From Akkermansiaceae bacterium (lineage in GTDB: Bacteria > Verrucomicrobiota > Verrucomicrobiia > Verrucomicrobiales > Akkermansiaceae): a DNA stretch of 18,462 nt. The translations under genes were made by a program, and so were the position numbers. Below are positions 7,451 through 14,378 of the stretch, piece by piece. Below the pieces are notes generated by a model that searched no databases, was not told where the DNA came from, and saw only the letters and a program-made list of their open reading frames with translations. The DNA lies in NCBI GenBank assembly GCA_023301645.1, contig JALZUH010000202.1:1-18462 (forward strand), given 5' to 3'. The first letter of the stretch is position 1; every line of letters starts with the position of its first letter.

Positions 7451-8257
7451 TTAATGATTGTTTTGTTTATCCAGCCTGTCTCGCATGGCTTGCTGCCTTT
7501 CTGTGCGCTGGATATATCGCTTCGGTGTTGTTCTCATATGTCGCTTGAATGCCTTGGTGAAATTACTGTGGTCAACAAATCCACATTCTTGGGCAATTTT
7601 AGCAATCGGGTAGCTCCGCTCGCTAAGTAGCTTCAGCGACTCAATGATACGGTGTATTTGCAGATAGTTTTGGGGGGTGAGAAGAATATTTTTTTTAAAC
7701 CTCCGATAAAAAGTGCGCTCTGCCATTTCGCAAACTTCAGCTAATTGAGCAATGGCAATGCGCTCTTGATAATGCGCTTTAATATAATCAAAAGCTGGTT
7801 TGAGGGTTTTGATTTTTGGCTGTGTGTCTTCGAATCTAATGAGGAGATCATCAAAGTTACAATAGCTATCAAATGTGCCAAAAAGCCCGCAGATCATATT
7901 AGACTTATCGTGAATAGGGACCTTATGGCTGAAATACCAATTTGCTCGATAGCCTAGACTAGGGATAAATTCCAATTGGTTTAAAAGGGGCTTACCGGAC
8001 TCGAAGATATACTCGTCAATTTGACGGTAGCTGTGGGCAACCTTCTTACGGAAGAAATCGTAATCAGTGTATCCTAAGATGCAATCAGGGTGATCAGAGG
8101 TTAGTGTGTCTCGAAAGGCTTCATTGAGGTAGATGAATTCGCCCTTGAGGTTTTTAGCAAAGCAGGGCTTGAACCTGTAGTTATAGACAATATCCTTATA
8201 GGCCTCCTGAACGGTAAGGTTCTTGAGCACTTCTGTAGATTTGTCTAACTCATTCAT
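7451..8257 (-). CDS. PAS-like sensor domain plus AraC-type transcription regulator
   Basis: A 268-residue protein. Residues ~27-132 look like a PAS domain (KPCFAKNLKGEFIYLNEAFRD, then GYTDYDFF and a GLFGTFD end), a fold that senses small ligands, redox state or light. Residues ~150-252 are an AraC DNA-binding domain with two helix-turn-helix motifs: IAIAQLAEVCEMAERTFYRRFKK (~167-189) and YPIAKIAQECGFVDHSNFTKAFKRH (~216-240), ending in the family signature TPKRYI. It is thus a one-component regulator, not an arabinose-type sugar binder. No Shine-Dalgarno is visible. It lies between pfkA and acyP, so either could be a target, but no operator could be assigned. Confidence 0.9.
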   Translation of the reverse strand: MNELDKSTEVLKNLTVQEAYKDIVYNYRFKPCFAKNLKGEFIYLNEAFRDTLTSDHPDCILGYTDYDFFRKKVAHSYRQIDEYIFESGKPLLNQLEFIPSLGYRANWYFSHKVPIHDKSNMICGLFGTFDSYCNFDDLLIRFEDTQPKIKTLKPAFDYIKAHYQERIAIAQLAEVCEMAERTFYRRFKKNILLTPQNYLQIHRIIESLKLLSERSYPIAKIAQECGFVDHSNFTKAFKRHMRTTPKRYIQRTERQQAMRDRLDKQNNH

Positions 8258-8356
8258 TACTAATACGACGGCTAAGAAATAGCTGAGCGAAGTTTGGTAA
8301 GAACGCGTCGTTTAGCAATCGTTTTCTTAAGATGTTTGAGCCTTATGGGGGGAGCT

Positions 8357-8377
8357 GAGCCATGAGCCATGAGCCAT
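8357..8377. repeat. Three tandem 7-bp repeats abutting the pfkA stop codon
   Basis: GAGCCAT occurs three times head to tail (8357-8363, 8364-8370, 8371-8377), followed by GAG and then CTAG, which holds the pfkA stop (TAG on the minus strand, 8383-8381). The preceding GGAGCT and following GAGCTAG extend the similarity. The repeat lies in the 3' flank of pfkA. Arrays of this kind can change copy number by slippage; no function is evident. Confidence 0.75.
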
Positions 8378-8380
8378 GAG

Positions 8381-9343
8381 CTAGTGGCAGAGTGGTTTAC
8401 AGAGTTCCAATAGTGCCTTGTCTGAGTGTGGTTTGCTATCGGTCACTTCATTGATCGGTATTCGGCCAAATGATCCTGATTGGTAGGTGATGATGTTTGA
8501 TGGTTCGCCTCGGTGGAGTGAGTCAACAGCGGCTGTGGCAAATTTATAAGCCATGAGCCTGTCTCTTACCGTTGGTGAGCCGCCACGCTGAATATGTCCC
8601 AGGATCGTCAGGCGCGCGTCCATATGTAGGCTGTCTTTGAGCCACCTTGTCAGGTAGTCACTTACATTACAGCCTTCAGCTACGATCCCGATAAAGAAGT
8701 TATTTCCCTCTGATTGCTTCTGCTTTAATCGATCACCAATGCTATTGAGATCATACTCAAGCTCGGGCACGATACATATATCAGCCCCACTTGTCACAGC
8801 CGATGCCATAGCAAGATAGCCGCAATGGCGCCCCATAGCCTCGATCACAAAGGCTCTGTTGAATGAATGCGCTGTATCTCGAATGCTATCGACGTTTTGT
8901 CGGATCATATTGAGGGCGGTATCTACACCGAGGCAGTAATCCGTCCCGGGGATATCATTATCGATCGTAGCTGGTATACCAGCAAAGGGGATTTGAAAAT
9001 CATTGTAAAACTGATGAAGAGCACGAAACGAGCCGTCGCCGCCTATGACAAGGAGCATAGAGATACCGTGCTTTTCTAAGTTATCATGGGCGATCTTTCT
9101 GTATTTGTAATCAAAGAATCTCTCTGATCTAGAAGACCTAAGCAGTGTCCCGCCTCGGTGCATCATCTCAGATAGATCTACAGTGCTTGCTCGTTTGATC
9201 TCATTGTCGATGAGTCCTTTCAGGCCATTGTAGACCAAGAACGGCTCGTAGCCTAAAGAGGCTGAATATTCGGCGGCACATTTCACGGCTGGGTTCATCC
9301 CCGCAGAATCGCCCCCTGATGTCATTATTGCTATTCCTCTCAT
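8381..9343 (-). CDS. pfkA: 6-phosphofructokinase, ATP-dependent
   Basis: A 320-residue protein, the classic bacterial PfkA size. Motifs in order: GGDSAGMN (10-17, nucleotide loop; GGDAPGMN in E. coli), GGDGS (101-105), PATIDND (124-130) with catalytic D128, N-R163 of the fructose-6-phosphate site, MGRHCG (170-175), and GHIQRGGSP. Gly in GGDGS and Ala (not Lys) before TIDND indicate use of ATP rather than pyrophosphate. It catalyses the committed step of glycolysis. The start at 9343 matches the family (RGIAIMTSGGD). A 14-bp palindrome overlaps the start codon. It is probably transcribed alone, as the AraC-type gene starts 123 bases downstream. Confidence 0.95.
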   Translation of the reverse strand: MRGIAIMTSGGDSAGMNPAVKCAAEYSASLGYEPFLVYNGLKGLIDNEIKRASTVDLSEMMHRGGTLLRSSRSERFFDYKYRKIAHDNLEKHGISMLLVIGGDGSFRALHQFYNDFQIPFAGIPATIDNDIPGTDYCLGVDTALNMIRQNVDSIRDTAHSFNRAFVIEAMGRHCGYLAMASAVTSGADICIVPELEYDLNSIGDRLKQKQSEGNNFFIGIVAEGCNVSDYLTRWLKDSLHMDARLTILGHIQRGGSPTVRDRLMAYKFATAAVDSLHRGEPSNIITYQSGSFGRIPINEVTDSKPHSDKALLELCKPLCH

Positions 9344-9355
9344 TTCTTAAGAAAT
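9342..9355. promoter_or_regulatory. 14-bp perfect palindrome over the pfkA start codon
   Basis: ATTTCTTAAGAAAT is its own reverse complement and includes the first two bases of the pfkA ATG. It could be an operator, or in the RNA a self-complementary patch that affects initiation. It is A+T-rich, so chance remains possible. Confidence 0.35.
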
Positions 9356-9436
9356 AAGGTTAGGTTAAAGAGGCCTATGATCAAGTGATTTATGACTGAT
9401 GTTCAAATTTACTGGCAAGATAAATCAAATGCACCA

Positions 9437-9465
9437 TTGACATAACACCAGCTCGACACTAATTA
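9437..9465 (+). promoter_or_regulatory. Candidate sigma-70 promoter for tRNA-Cys
   Basis: TTGACA at 9437-9442 is a perfect -35 box. After a 17-base spacer comes TAATTA (9460-9465), a poor but A+T-rich -10. Transcription would start near 9472, about 40 bases before the tRNA. The -35 match and the spacing are good; the -10 is not. Confidence 0.4.
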
Positions 9466-9513
9466 AAAGCCGTCTTGAGGGGGTGTAGCTTCCTGTAGAC
9501 AAAGAATGATTAA

Positions 9514-9588
9514 GGCGGGATGGCCAAGTGGTAAGGCATCGGTTTGCAAAACCGATATTCGCGGGTTCGATTCCCGCTCCCGCCTCCA
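9514..9588 (+). tRNA. tRNA-Cys (anticodon GCA), CCA encoded
   Basis: The acceptor arm GGCGGGA (9514-9520) pairs with TCCCGCC (9578-9584). The anticodon stem TCGGT/ACCGA (9539-9543, 9551-9555) encloses TTGCAAA, giving anticodon GCA at 9546-9548. The T arm is GCGGG TTCGATT CCCGC. The discriminator is T (U73), the identity base expected for tRNA-Cys, followed by an encoded CCA (9586-9588). All parts fit a functional gene. Confidence 0.97.
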
Positions 9589-9899
9589 TCATTTGTTTTG
9601 TAGATTCTAAGCTCCTCTAGTTTCAGGCAGCACCTTGATAGAATCATACTCAGACCACTACACTTCGTAGCGTGAATTCCTGAATCTCCAGCGGCATCAA
9701 TATTGTGATACGACTACAGTAATTTACTATTTTGCCTATATTTTCACTAAGCCATTTAGTTAGCGAGAGTTTACCAGATGAACTTATCTCTAAAGTATTA
9801 TGAGATGATGTATCGCCAAGCCCTGTAACTGAGCGAAATACCTTTGATTTTAGCGTAAAAAGAGTTTGAAAAAAAAGACACGGCTATCATGTTCTTCTC
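9589..9899. other. 311-base intergenic region between tRNA-Cys and the fucosidase gene
   Basis: No protein gene or RNA gene is recognised. It is A+T-rich in its right half and must hold the fucosidase promoter, but no good -35/-10 pair could be picked. A 16-codon frame (9778-9828, starting MNLSLKYYEM) preceded by GAGAG is the only small frame with a Shine-Dalgarno-like spacing; it could be a leader peptide or chance. Confidence 0.5.
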
Positions 9900-11720
9900 A
9901 TGACTCGCAGATTAACGAAGAATATGATAATAGGCCTAGCATCACTAGGCTTAGCACTACCGCTTCTTGCAGAAGAAGAAATGGATAAAATGTGGGGAGA
10001 AGACGATGGCGTAAAGTATCTCTCAACTGAAAATGCGAAAAGGGGCCAGCTCTTTGACCAAGGAAACTATGCGATGTTCATCCACTGGGGACTGTATTCA
10101 TCACTAGCTAATAAAGTAGACGGCAAGACCTACTACGGAATCGGTGAGTGGATCATGAACCCTAGAATGGCCAATATCCCACCTGAAAAGTATAAGGAAC
10201 TAGCCAAAGACTTTAACCCTGTGAAGTTCGATGCGAAAGCCATCGCTCAGCTAGCTAAAGATGCAGGCATGAAATATGTCATCATCACCAGTAAGCACCA
10301 TGACGGCTTTGCCATGTATGACTCGAAGTCTAGCGACTTCAATATCGTAGACGCCACACCATTTAGCCGTGACCCGATGAAGGATCTAGCGGCAGCATGT
10401 AAGGAAATCGGAATCGGCTTCGGTTTCTACTACTCGCATAACCAAGACTGGACTTTCCCAGGAGGAGGCAGTGGCCCGACTCTAGATGCAGATGGAAATC
10501 CGGCAGATTTCGATGATTACTTCAAAAAGAAATGTCTGCCACAGGTAGAAGAAATCACCACTGAGTATGGACCTATCGAGCTTGTTTGGTTTGATACACC
10601 AGGCCTCATGCCTAAGCACTACGTAGAGCAGCTCATTGACGTTGTGCGTAAGAATCAGCCTGACGCGATGGTTTCAGGTCGTGCTGGACATGGACTTGGT
10701 GACTACCAGTCACTAGGAGACATGGAAGTTCCTAATGAGAATGTTAAAGGACTCTGGGAAGCCGTCGACACCACTAATGATTCATGGGCATATGCTTGGT
10801 ATGATGAGAACTGGAAAGCTCCTAAAGAGATCCTCCACCGCGTAGTAGCCTGTGTTGCTCGTGGCGGCACATACATGCTCAATATCGGGCCCCGCGATGA
10901 CGGCTCTGTGCCAGAGCGCGCAGCTGAAGCTCTCCGCGAATCAGGTGCTTGGATTCAGCGCTACCCGGCCGTAGTTTACGGTGCAGACCCATCACCTTGG
11001 CAGCACGCGCTTCCTTGGGGTGACGTATGTGTCCAAGGCAATAAGCTCTACCTCACAGTATTCGACTGGCCAAGAACTGGCGAGCTACTCCTACCCGGTC
11101 TCAAGACCGAAGTGAAGTCTGCTAAAGTCCTCAACGGCAAAGAAGCAACAGCTATCGAATTCTCTAAAAAAGGCAGCTGGTTAAGTCTTGCTGTGCCCTA
11201 CAAGGCTCCTGAGAAACTCGCATCAGTCATCGAGCTAGAGCTCGTATCTAAGCCAGAAGTAGACCCTGTTTACGCAGTAGATCCTGAGTTCTCCACTTCA
11301 ATTCTCGCACAGTTTGCAACACTCACTGACGGTGCCAAAATTAAATCAAACCGCTGGATGGAAAAATTCGGAGAGTGGAAGCACTCATACGATGCTATTG
11401 GCTGGAAAGATGGCGGTAAGGCAACTTGGGAAGTAGAAGTGCTCACACCAGGTAACTACCAGATCGACCTTACTTACCAAGGTGTCGGCAAAAAAGGTAA
11501 AGTCTATAAAGCGAGTCAAGAAAGAGTCGTATGGAAGGTCGAAATCGAAGGCGGCGAAGTGATTCAAAACCAGCAGAACTCGTCCCACAACTACCAGTAT
11601 TACCCGATTGGTTGGTTAGACTTCCCTAAGGCTGGACGATACAAGGTCAGCGCATCATGTGTCGAAGGTAACCTCGATGCAGCCTCACTCAGAGGCATCC
11701 GCTTCAATCGTATCAAGTAG
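9900..11720 (+). CDS. Exported alpha-L-fucosidase, glycoside hydrolase family 29
   Basis: A 606-residue protein. Residues 1-24 form a signal peptide (basic start, then IIGLASLGLALPLLA), so it is exported to the periplasm or beyond. The GH29 barrel spans ~45-345: IHWGLYS (61-67), SKHHDGFAMY (131-140), FYYSHNQDW (177-185), and ELVWFDTPG (227-235) with D232 as the likely nucleophile. TYMLNIGPRDDGSVP closes the barrel, as in the family. A C-terminal ~150 residues (from ~450, including ATWEVEVLTPGNYQIDLTYQGVG) looks like a beta-sandwich, possibly carbohydrate-binding. The enzyme releases L-fucose from fucosylated glycans such as algal fucans or host glycans. The lipocalin gene follows 28 bases later. 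No Shine-Dalgarno is evident at the ATG. Confidence 0.94.
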   Translation: MTRRLTKNMIIGLASLGLALPLLAEEEMDKMWGEDDGVKYLSTENAKRGQLFDQGNYAMFIHWGLYSSLANKVDGKTYYGIGEWIMNPRMANIPPEKYKELAKDFNPVKFDAKAIAQLAKDAGMKYVIITSKHHDGFAMYDSKSSDFNIVDATPFSRDPMKDLAAACKEIGIGFGFYYSHNQDWTFPGGGSGPTLDADGNPADFDDYFKKKCLPQVEEITTEYGPIELVWFDTPGLMPKHYVEQLIDVVRKNQPDAMVSGRAGHGLGDYQSLGDMEVPNENVKGLWEAVDTTNDSWAYAWYDENWKAPKEILHRVVACVARGGTYMLNIGPRDDGSVPERAAEALRESGAWIQRYPAVVYGADPSPWQHALPWGDVCVQGNKLYLTVFDWPRTGELLLPGLKTEVKSAKVLNGKEATAIEFSKKGSWLSLAVPYKAPEKLASVIELELVSKPEVDPVYAVDPEFSTSILAQFATLTDGAKIKSNRWMEKFGEWKHSYDAIGWKDGGKATWEVEVLTPGNYQIDLTYQGVGKKGKVYKASQERVVWKVEIEGGEVIQNQQNSSHNYQYYPIGWLDFPKAGRYKVSASCVEGNLDAASLRGIRFNRIK

Positions 11721-11748
11721 AGTGGCTCTGTCCTCTCTCATTTATTGA

Positions 11749-12315
11749 ATGAAGCATCTCCTCCTACTTCTCTGCCCTTTCTTCCTCTTAGCTTGCTCCG
11801 CCACGAAGTCATCACTTCCGACGGTCAGTCATCTAGAGGCAGCACGGTATGCAGGGAAGTGGCATGAGATAGCACGGCTACCGAACTTCTTCGAGAGAGG
11901 AGTGGTAGCCGCCACTGCTACCTACGGGGCGCTCCCCGATGGTAGCATTTCTGTGCTTAATACTGGCATGAAATCAAATGGCGAAATCAGCTCCATTACT
12001 GGTAAAGCCACCCCAGTAAACCCAGCAGGAAATACGCAGACCATACCTGATAAGGCGAGATTCACTGCGTCGAAGTTAAAAGTCCGTTTTGACAAGTTCC
12101 CAGCCTCATTATTTACCGGCGACTACTGGATACTTGATCTCAATGAGTCGCACACCCATGCCATCGTCGGCACACCTAGTCGCAAAATGCTCTGGCTCCT
12201 CTCAAAAGATCCAGCAGCCCAAGTCTCTGACTTCACTAAAGGCATGCACACCATGAGTAAGGAAGGCTTCCCTATGAGCACCCTCATCACTAATCCTAAG
12301 AGATTGTTGCCATAA
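11749..12315 (+). CDS. Lipocalin family lipoprotein (Blc-like)
   Basis: A 188-residue protein. The N-terminus KHLLLLLCPFFLLACSAT is a lipoprotein signal with lipobox LLAC, giving lipidated C16. Residues 30-50 hold the lipocalin signature (ARYAGKWHEIARLPNFFERG, with G36 and W38). The GDYWILDL and TPSRKMLWLLSK blocks match bacterial Blc, which binds fatty acids or lysophospholipids at the outer membrane. The +2 residue is Ser, compatible with outer-membrane sorting. It follows the fucosidase by 28 bases on the same strand, so co-transcription is likely, though a shared job is not obvious. No Shine-Dalgarno is seen. Confidence 0.92.
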   Translation: MKHLLLLLCPFFLLACSATKSSLPTVSHLEAARYAGKWHEIARLPNFFERGVVAATATYGALPDGSISVLNTGMKSNGEISSITGKATPVNPAGNTQTIPDKARFTASKLKVRFDKFPASLFTGDYWILDLNESHTHAIVGTPSRKMLWLLSKDPAAQVSDFTKGMHTMSKEGFPMSTLITNPKRLLP

Positions 12316-12331
12316 AACCGACCCTGTAAAA

Positions 12332-12358
12332 GGCAGGAAAGGCAGGAAAGGCAGGAAA
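12332..12358. repeat. Three tandem 9-bp repeats downstream of the lipocalin gene
   Basis: GGCAGGAAA occurs three times without change (12332-12340, 12341-12349, 12350-12358), followed by a decayed copy beginning GGTAGAGAA. It lies in the 219-base gap between the convergent lipocalin and LolC/E-like genes. The rest of that gap shows no gene and no clear terminator. Confidence 0.8.
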
Positions 12359-12534
12359 GGTAGAGAAGGGGAGGATTAAAGAAAGGGCTTTTAGCTCAGT
12401 CAGCTCAGAAGCCTATACAGCTTCATAAACCTAAACTTAAAAGGGTATCTAAGATTAAAAGAAGCCTATGACTAAGAGGGCTCTAAGGCATAAGCTCCCC
12501 CCAAGTCAGCGCAGCCGCCACCCGAGCCTCGCCT

Positions 12535-14193
12535 CTACGTATTTCTCAGCGACTTAGCCGCATCACTACGCGAGGCAATGATAGCAGGGACAAAAGTAGC
12601 AACAATACACATCACAAAGGCGAAAATGAACACCGCGATGAATTCAGACGGGTTGATCGTCGCAGGTAATCCCTCAAAACCATTGATATCAGAAGGGAAG
12701 GGGTCGAAGCCCCAATCGGCAAAAAACTTCAAGATGGCATTCCTCTGCACAACCACCGTGTAACCAGTGACGATACCTAGAATAGCACCGACAAATCCAA
12801 TAATAACGCCTTGGTAGACGAAGACCCTGACCAGCTGAGCGGGAGCAGCTCCTAGAGCCTTCATGACACCGATCTCGCGCTTCTTCTGGATCGTCACTGT
12901 GAACATCACAGCCATGATAGAGAATGCGGACACCAGCATGATAAATGACAAGCAGAAGCTAAGTAGCTGGCGCTGAGTCTTGATCCATGAAAACTGCGCC
13001 TGATGATCCTGCATCCATGTGCGCGCCTGCCACGCGGGGTCATTCTCAATGACGGGTAGGACACGGCCAATAACAGCCTCCGCATCATAAGGATCGTCGA
13101 GAATGAGAGCGATACCACGAACTCCATCACCGAGGGCAGTTAGGTCCTGCCCCACAGGTAGCGGCACGAAGATATCAGGGCTCACCGCATGAGGTGTCGC
13201 CTGATAAATACCGACCACATGAAGGTCTTTAGGTAGCACCAAACTCTTCATGTTTTTCATGTCCTCGATATCTTCCTTATGCGCATTGATTTCTAAGAGC
13301 GTGCCCAAGAGCTCAATAGCAGAAGTAGTATGCCCACTCGGAAAGCTAAATACACCGGAATCATCCGGATCAGGAGTGCTACGAACACCCTCTTCGAGCA
13401 TGATGAGAGTATCATTGATGATCTGCTGCTCAGACGGGCGCAGAGCCAGCTCATAAAGCGGGCTGATACTATCGTAGTAGATCGCCTTCAGGTCAGAAAT
13501 AGGCACGATCTCAAGCGCCTTATTTTCTGGGTCATCGCTGAAAGAAGCCTCAAGGTCTTTTTGTATCACCTTAATGGCCTCACTGTGGCTTTCCACCAGA
13601 GCAGGGTTATCGAGCCTCTCTAAAACAGGGCGAACCTCTTGAATATTTCGCGAAGAATGCACCTGAATGGTATCGCCCAGATGGATATTCAAGCGACTCG
13701 CCGTCATGGAAGAAACTACTACCGACTCGCCGAGTCCCATATCAGCCGTGCCATTACCCTCTGTGATGAGTGCCTGCAGTGACTCACTCTGGTCAGTATT
13801 ACTGGTATCAATCGCCTGCATGCTCACTGGCGCAACAGCTCCATTCTGATCGAGAATCACATAGTCATTCACCAAGGCATAAGCACTCTGAATACCATCA
13901 ACTGAGCTCAGCGTGTCCTGTAGCCCGCGCCACTCTTTCACCGCATTATAGTCAGGGAACTCCTCTGGATTTTGCCATGGTAATACCCGCTCCACGTAGA
14001 TATGAGGCGTATAGCTCAAGACTCGCTTCTTAATGAGCTGCTCGAAACCCCCAAAGACAGAAAGCACGACGATAAGAACAGTAACCCCCAGAACCACACC
14101 GATGAGTGAGATCAGAGTGATGACCGAAGCATGCGCACGCAGGGGATTGAGATAGCGTAGCGCGAGAAGTAAGCTGAAGTTCTTTTTAACGAT
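12535..14193 (-). CDS. LolC/LolE-type lipoprotein-releasing ABC permease; start codon not canonical
   Basis: The C-terminal ~160 residues are typical LolC/E: LSFIMLVSAFSIMAVMFTVTIQKKREIGVMKALGAAPAQL, then two more membrane segments and ASRSDAAKSLRN. Homologous sequence also reaches upstream of the first usable start, GTG at 14097: the frame reads KKNFSLLLALRYLNPLRAHASVITLISLIGV, the expected cytoplasmic start and first membrane segment. Between the in-frame TAA (14214-14212) and 14097 there is no ATG, GTG or TTG. The ATC at 14193-14191 would give a plausible 552-residue protein. The extracytoplasmic part is larger than usual for LolC. A GTG start would delete half of the first membrane segment. 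No LolD ATPase gene adjoins it. The role would be release of lipoproteins from the inner membrane, or a MacB-like export function. Confidence 0.8.
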   Translation of the reverse strand: MVKKNFSLLLALRYLNPLRAHASVITLISLIGVVLGVTVLIVVLSVFGGFEQLIKKRVLSYTPHIYVERVLPWQNPEEFPDYNAVKEWRGLQDTLSSVDGIQSAYALVNDYVILDQNGAVAPVSMQAIDTSNTDQSESLQALITEGNGTADMGLGESVVVSSMTASRLNIHLGDTIQVHSSRNIQEVRPVLERLDNPALVESHSEAIKVIQKDLEASFSDDPENKALEIVPISDLKAIYYDSISPLYELALRPSEQQIINDTLIMLEEGVRSTPDPDDSGVFSFPSGHTTSAIELLGTLLEINAHKEDIEDMKNMKSLVLPKDLHVVGIYQATPHAVSPDIFVPLPVGQDLTALGDGVRGIALILDDPYDAEAVIGRVLPVIENDPAWQARTWMQDHQAQFSWIKTQRQLLSFCLSFIMLVSAFSIMAVMFTVTIQKKREIGVMKALGAAPAQLVRVFVYQGVIIGFVGAILGIVTGYTVVVQRNAILKFFADWGFDPFPSDINGFEGLPATINPSEFIAVFIFAFVMCIVATFVPAIIASRSDAAKSLRNT

Positions 14194-14378
14194 AGTGCTG
14201 GTGCTGGGTTGTTAAGCTGTCTGCAAATTGCAGCCGCATCGAAGAATTGTCCATCACCTATTTTCCAAGCTCCTAATTACCTCCCCCGTGTCTCAGCCTG
14301 TTTCGATGCCCACAGAAGCCACTAGCAGTAATGTATTTACTGTCCAATACGAATCAGTTTCACCAAACTTGATCGATC

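Noticed and set aside
9778..9828. 16-codon frame with GAGAG upstream, before the fucosidase gene
   Set aside because: It is too short and unsupported to call a gene; mentioned only in the intergenic description.
12906..13849. Several 60-97 codon frames overlapping the LolC/E-like gene
   Set aside because: They lie within a gene supported by strong family motifs and have no features of their own.
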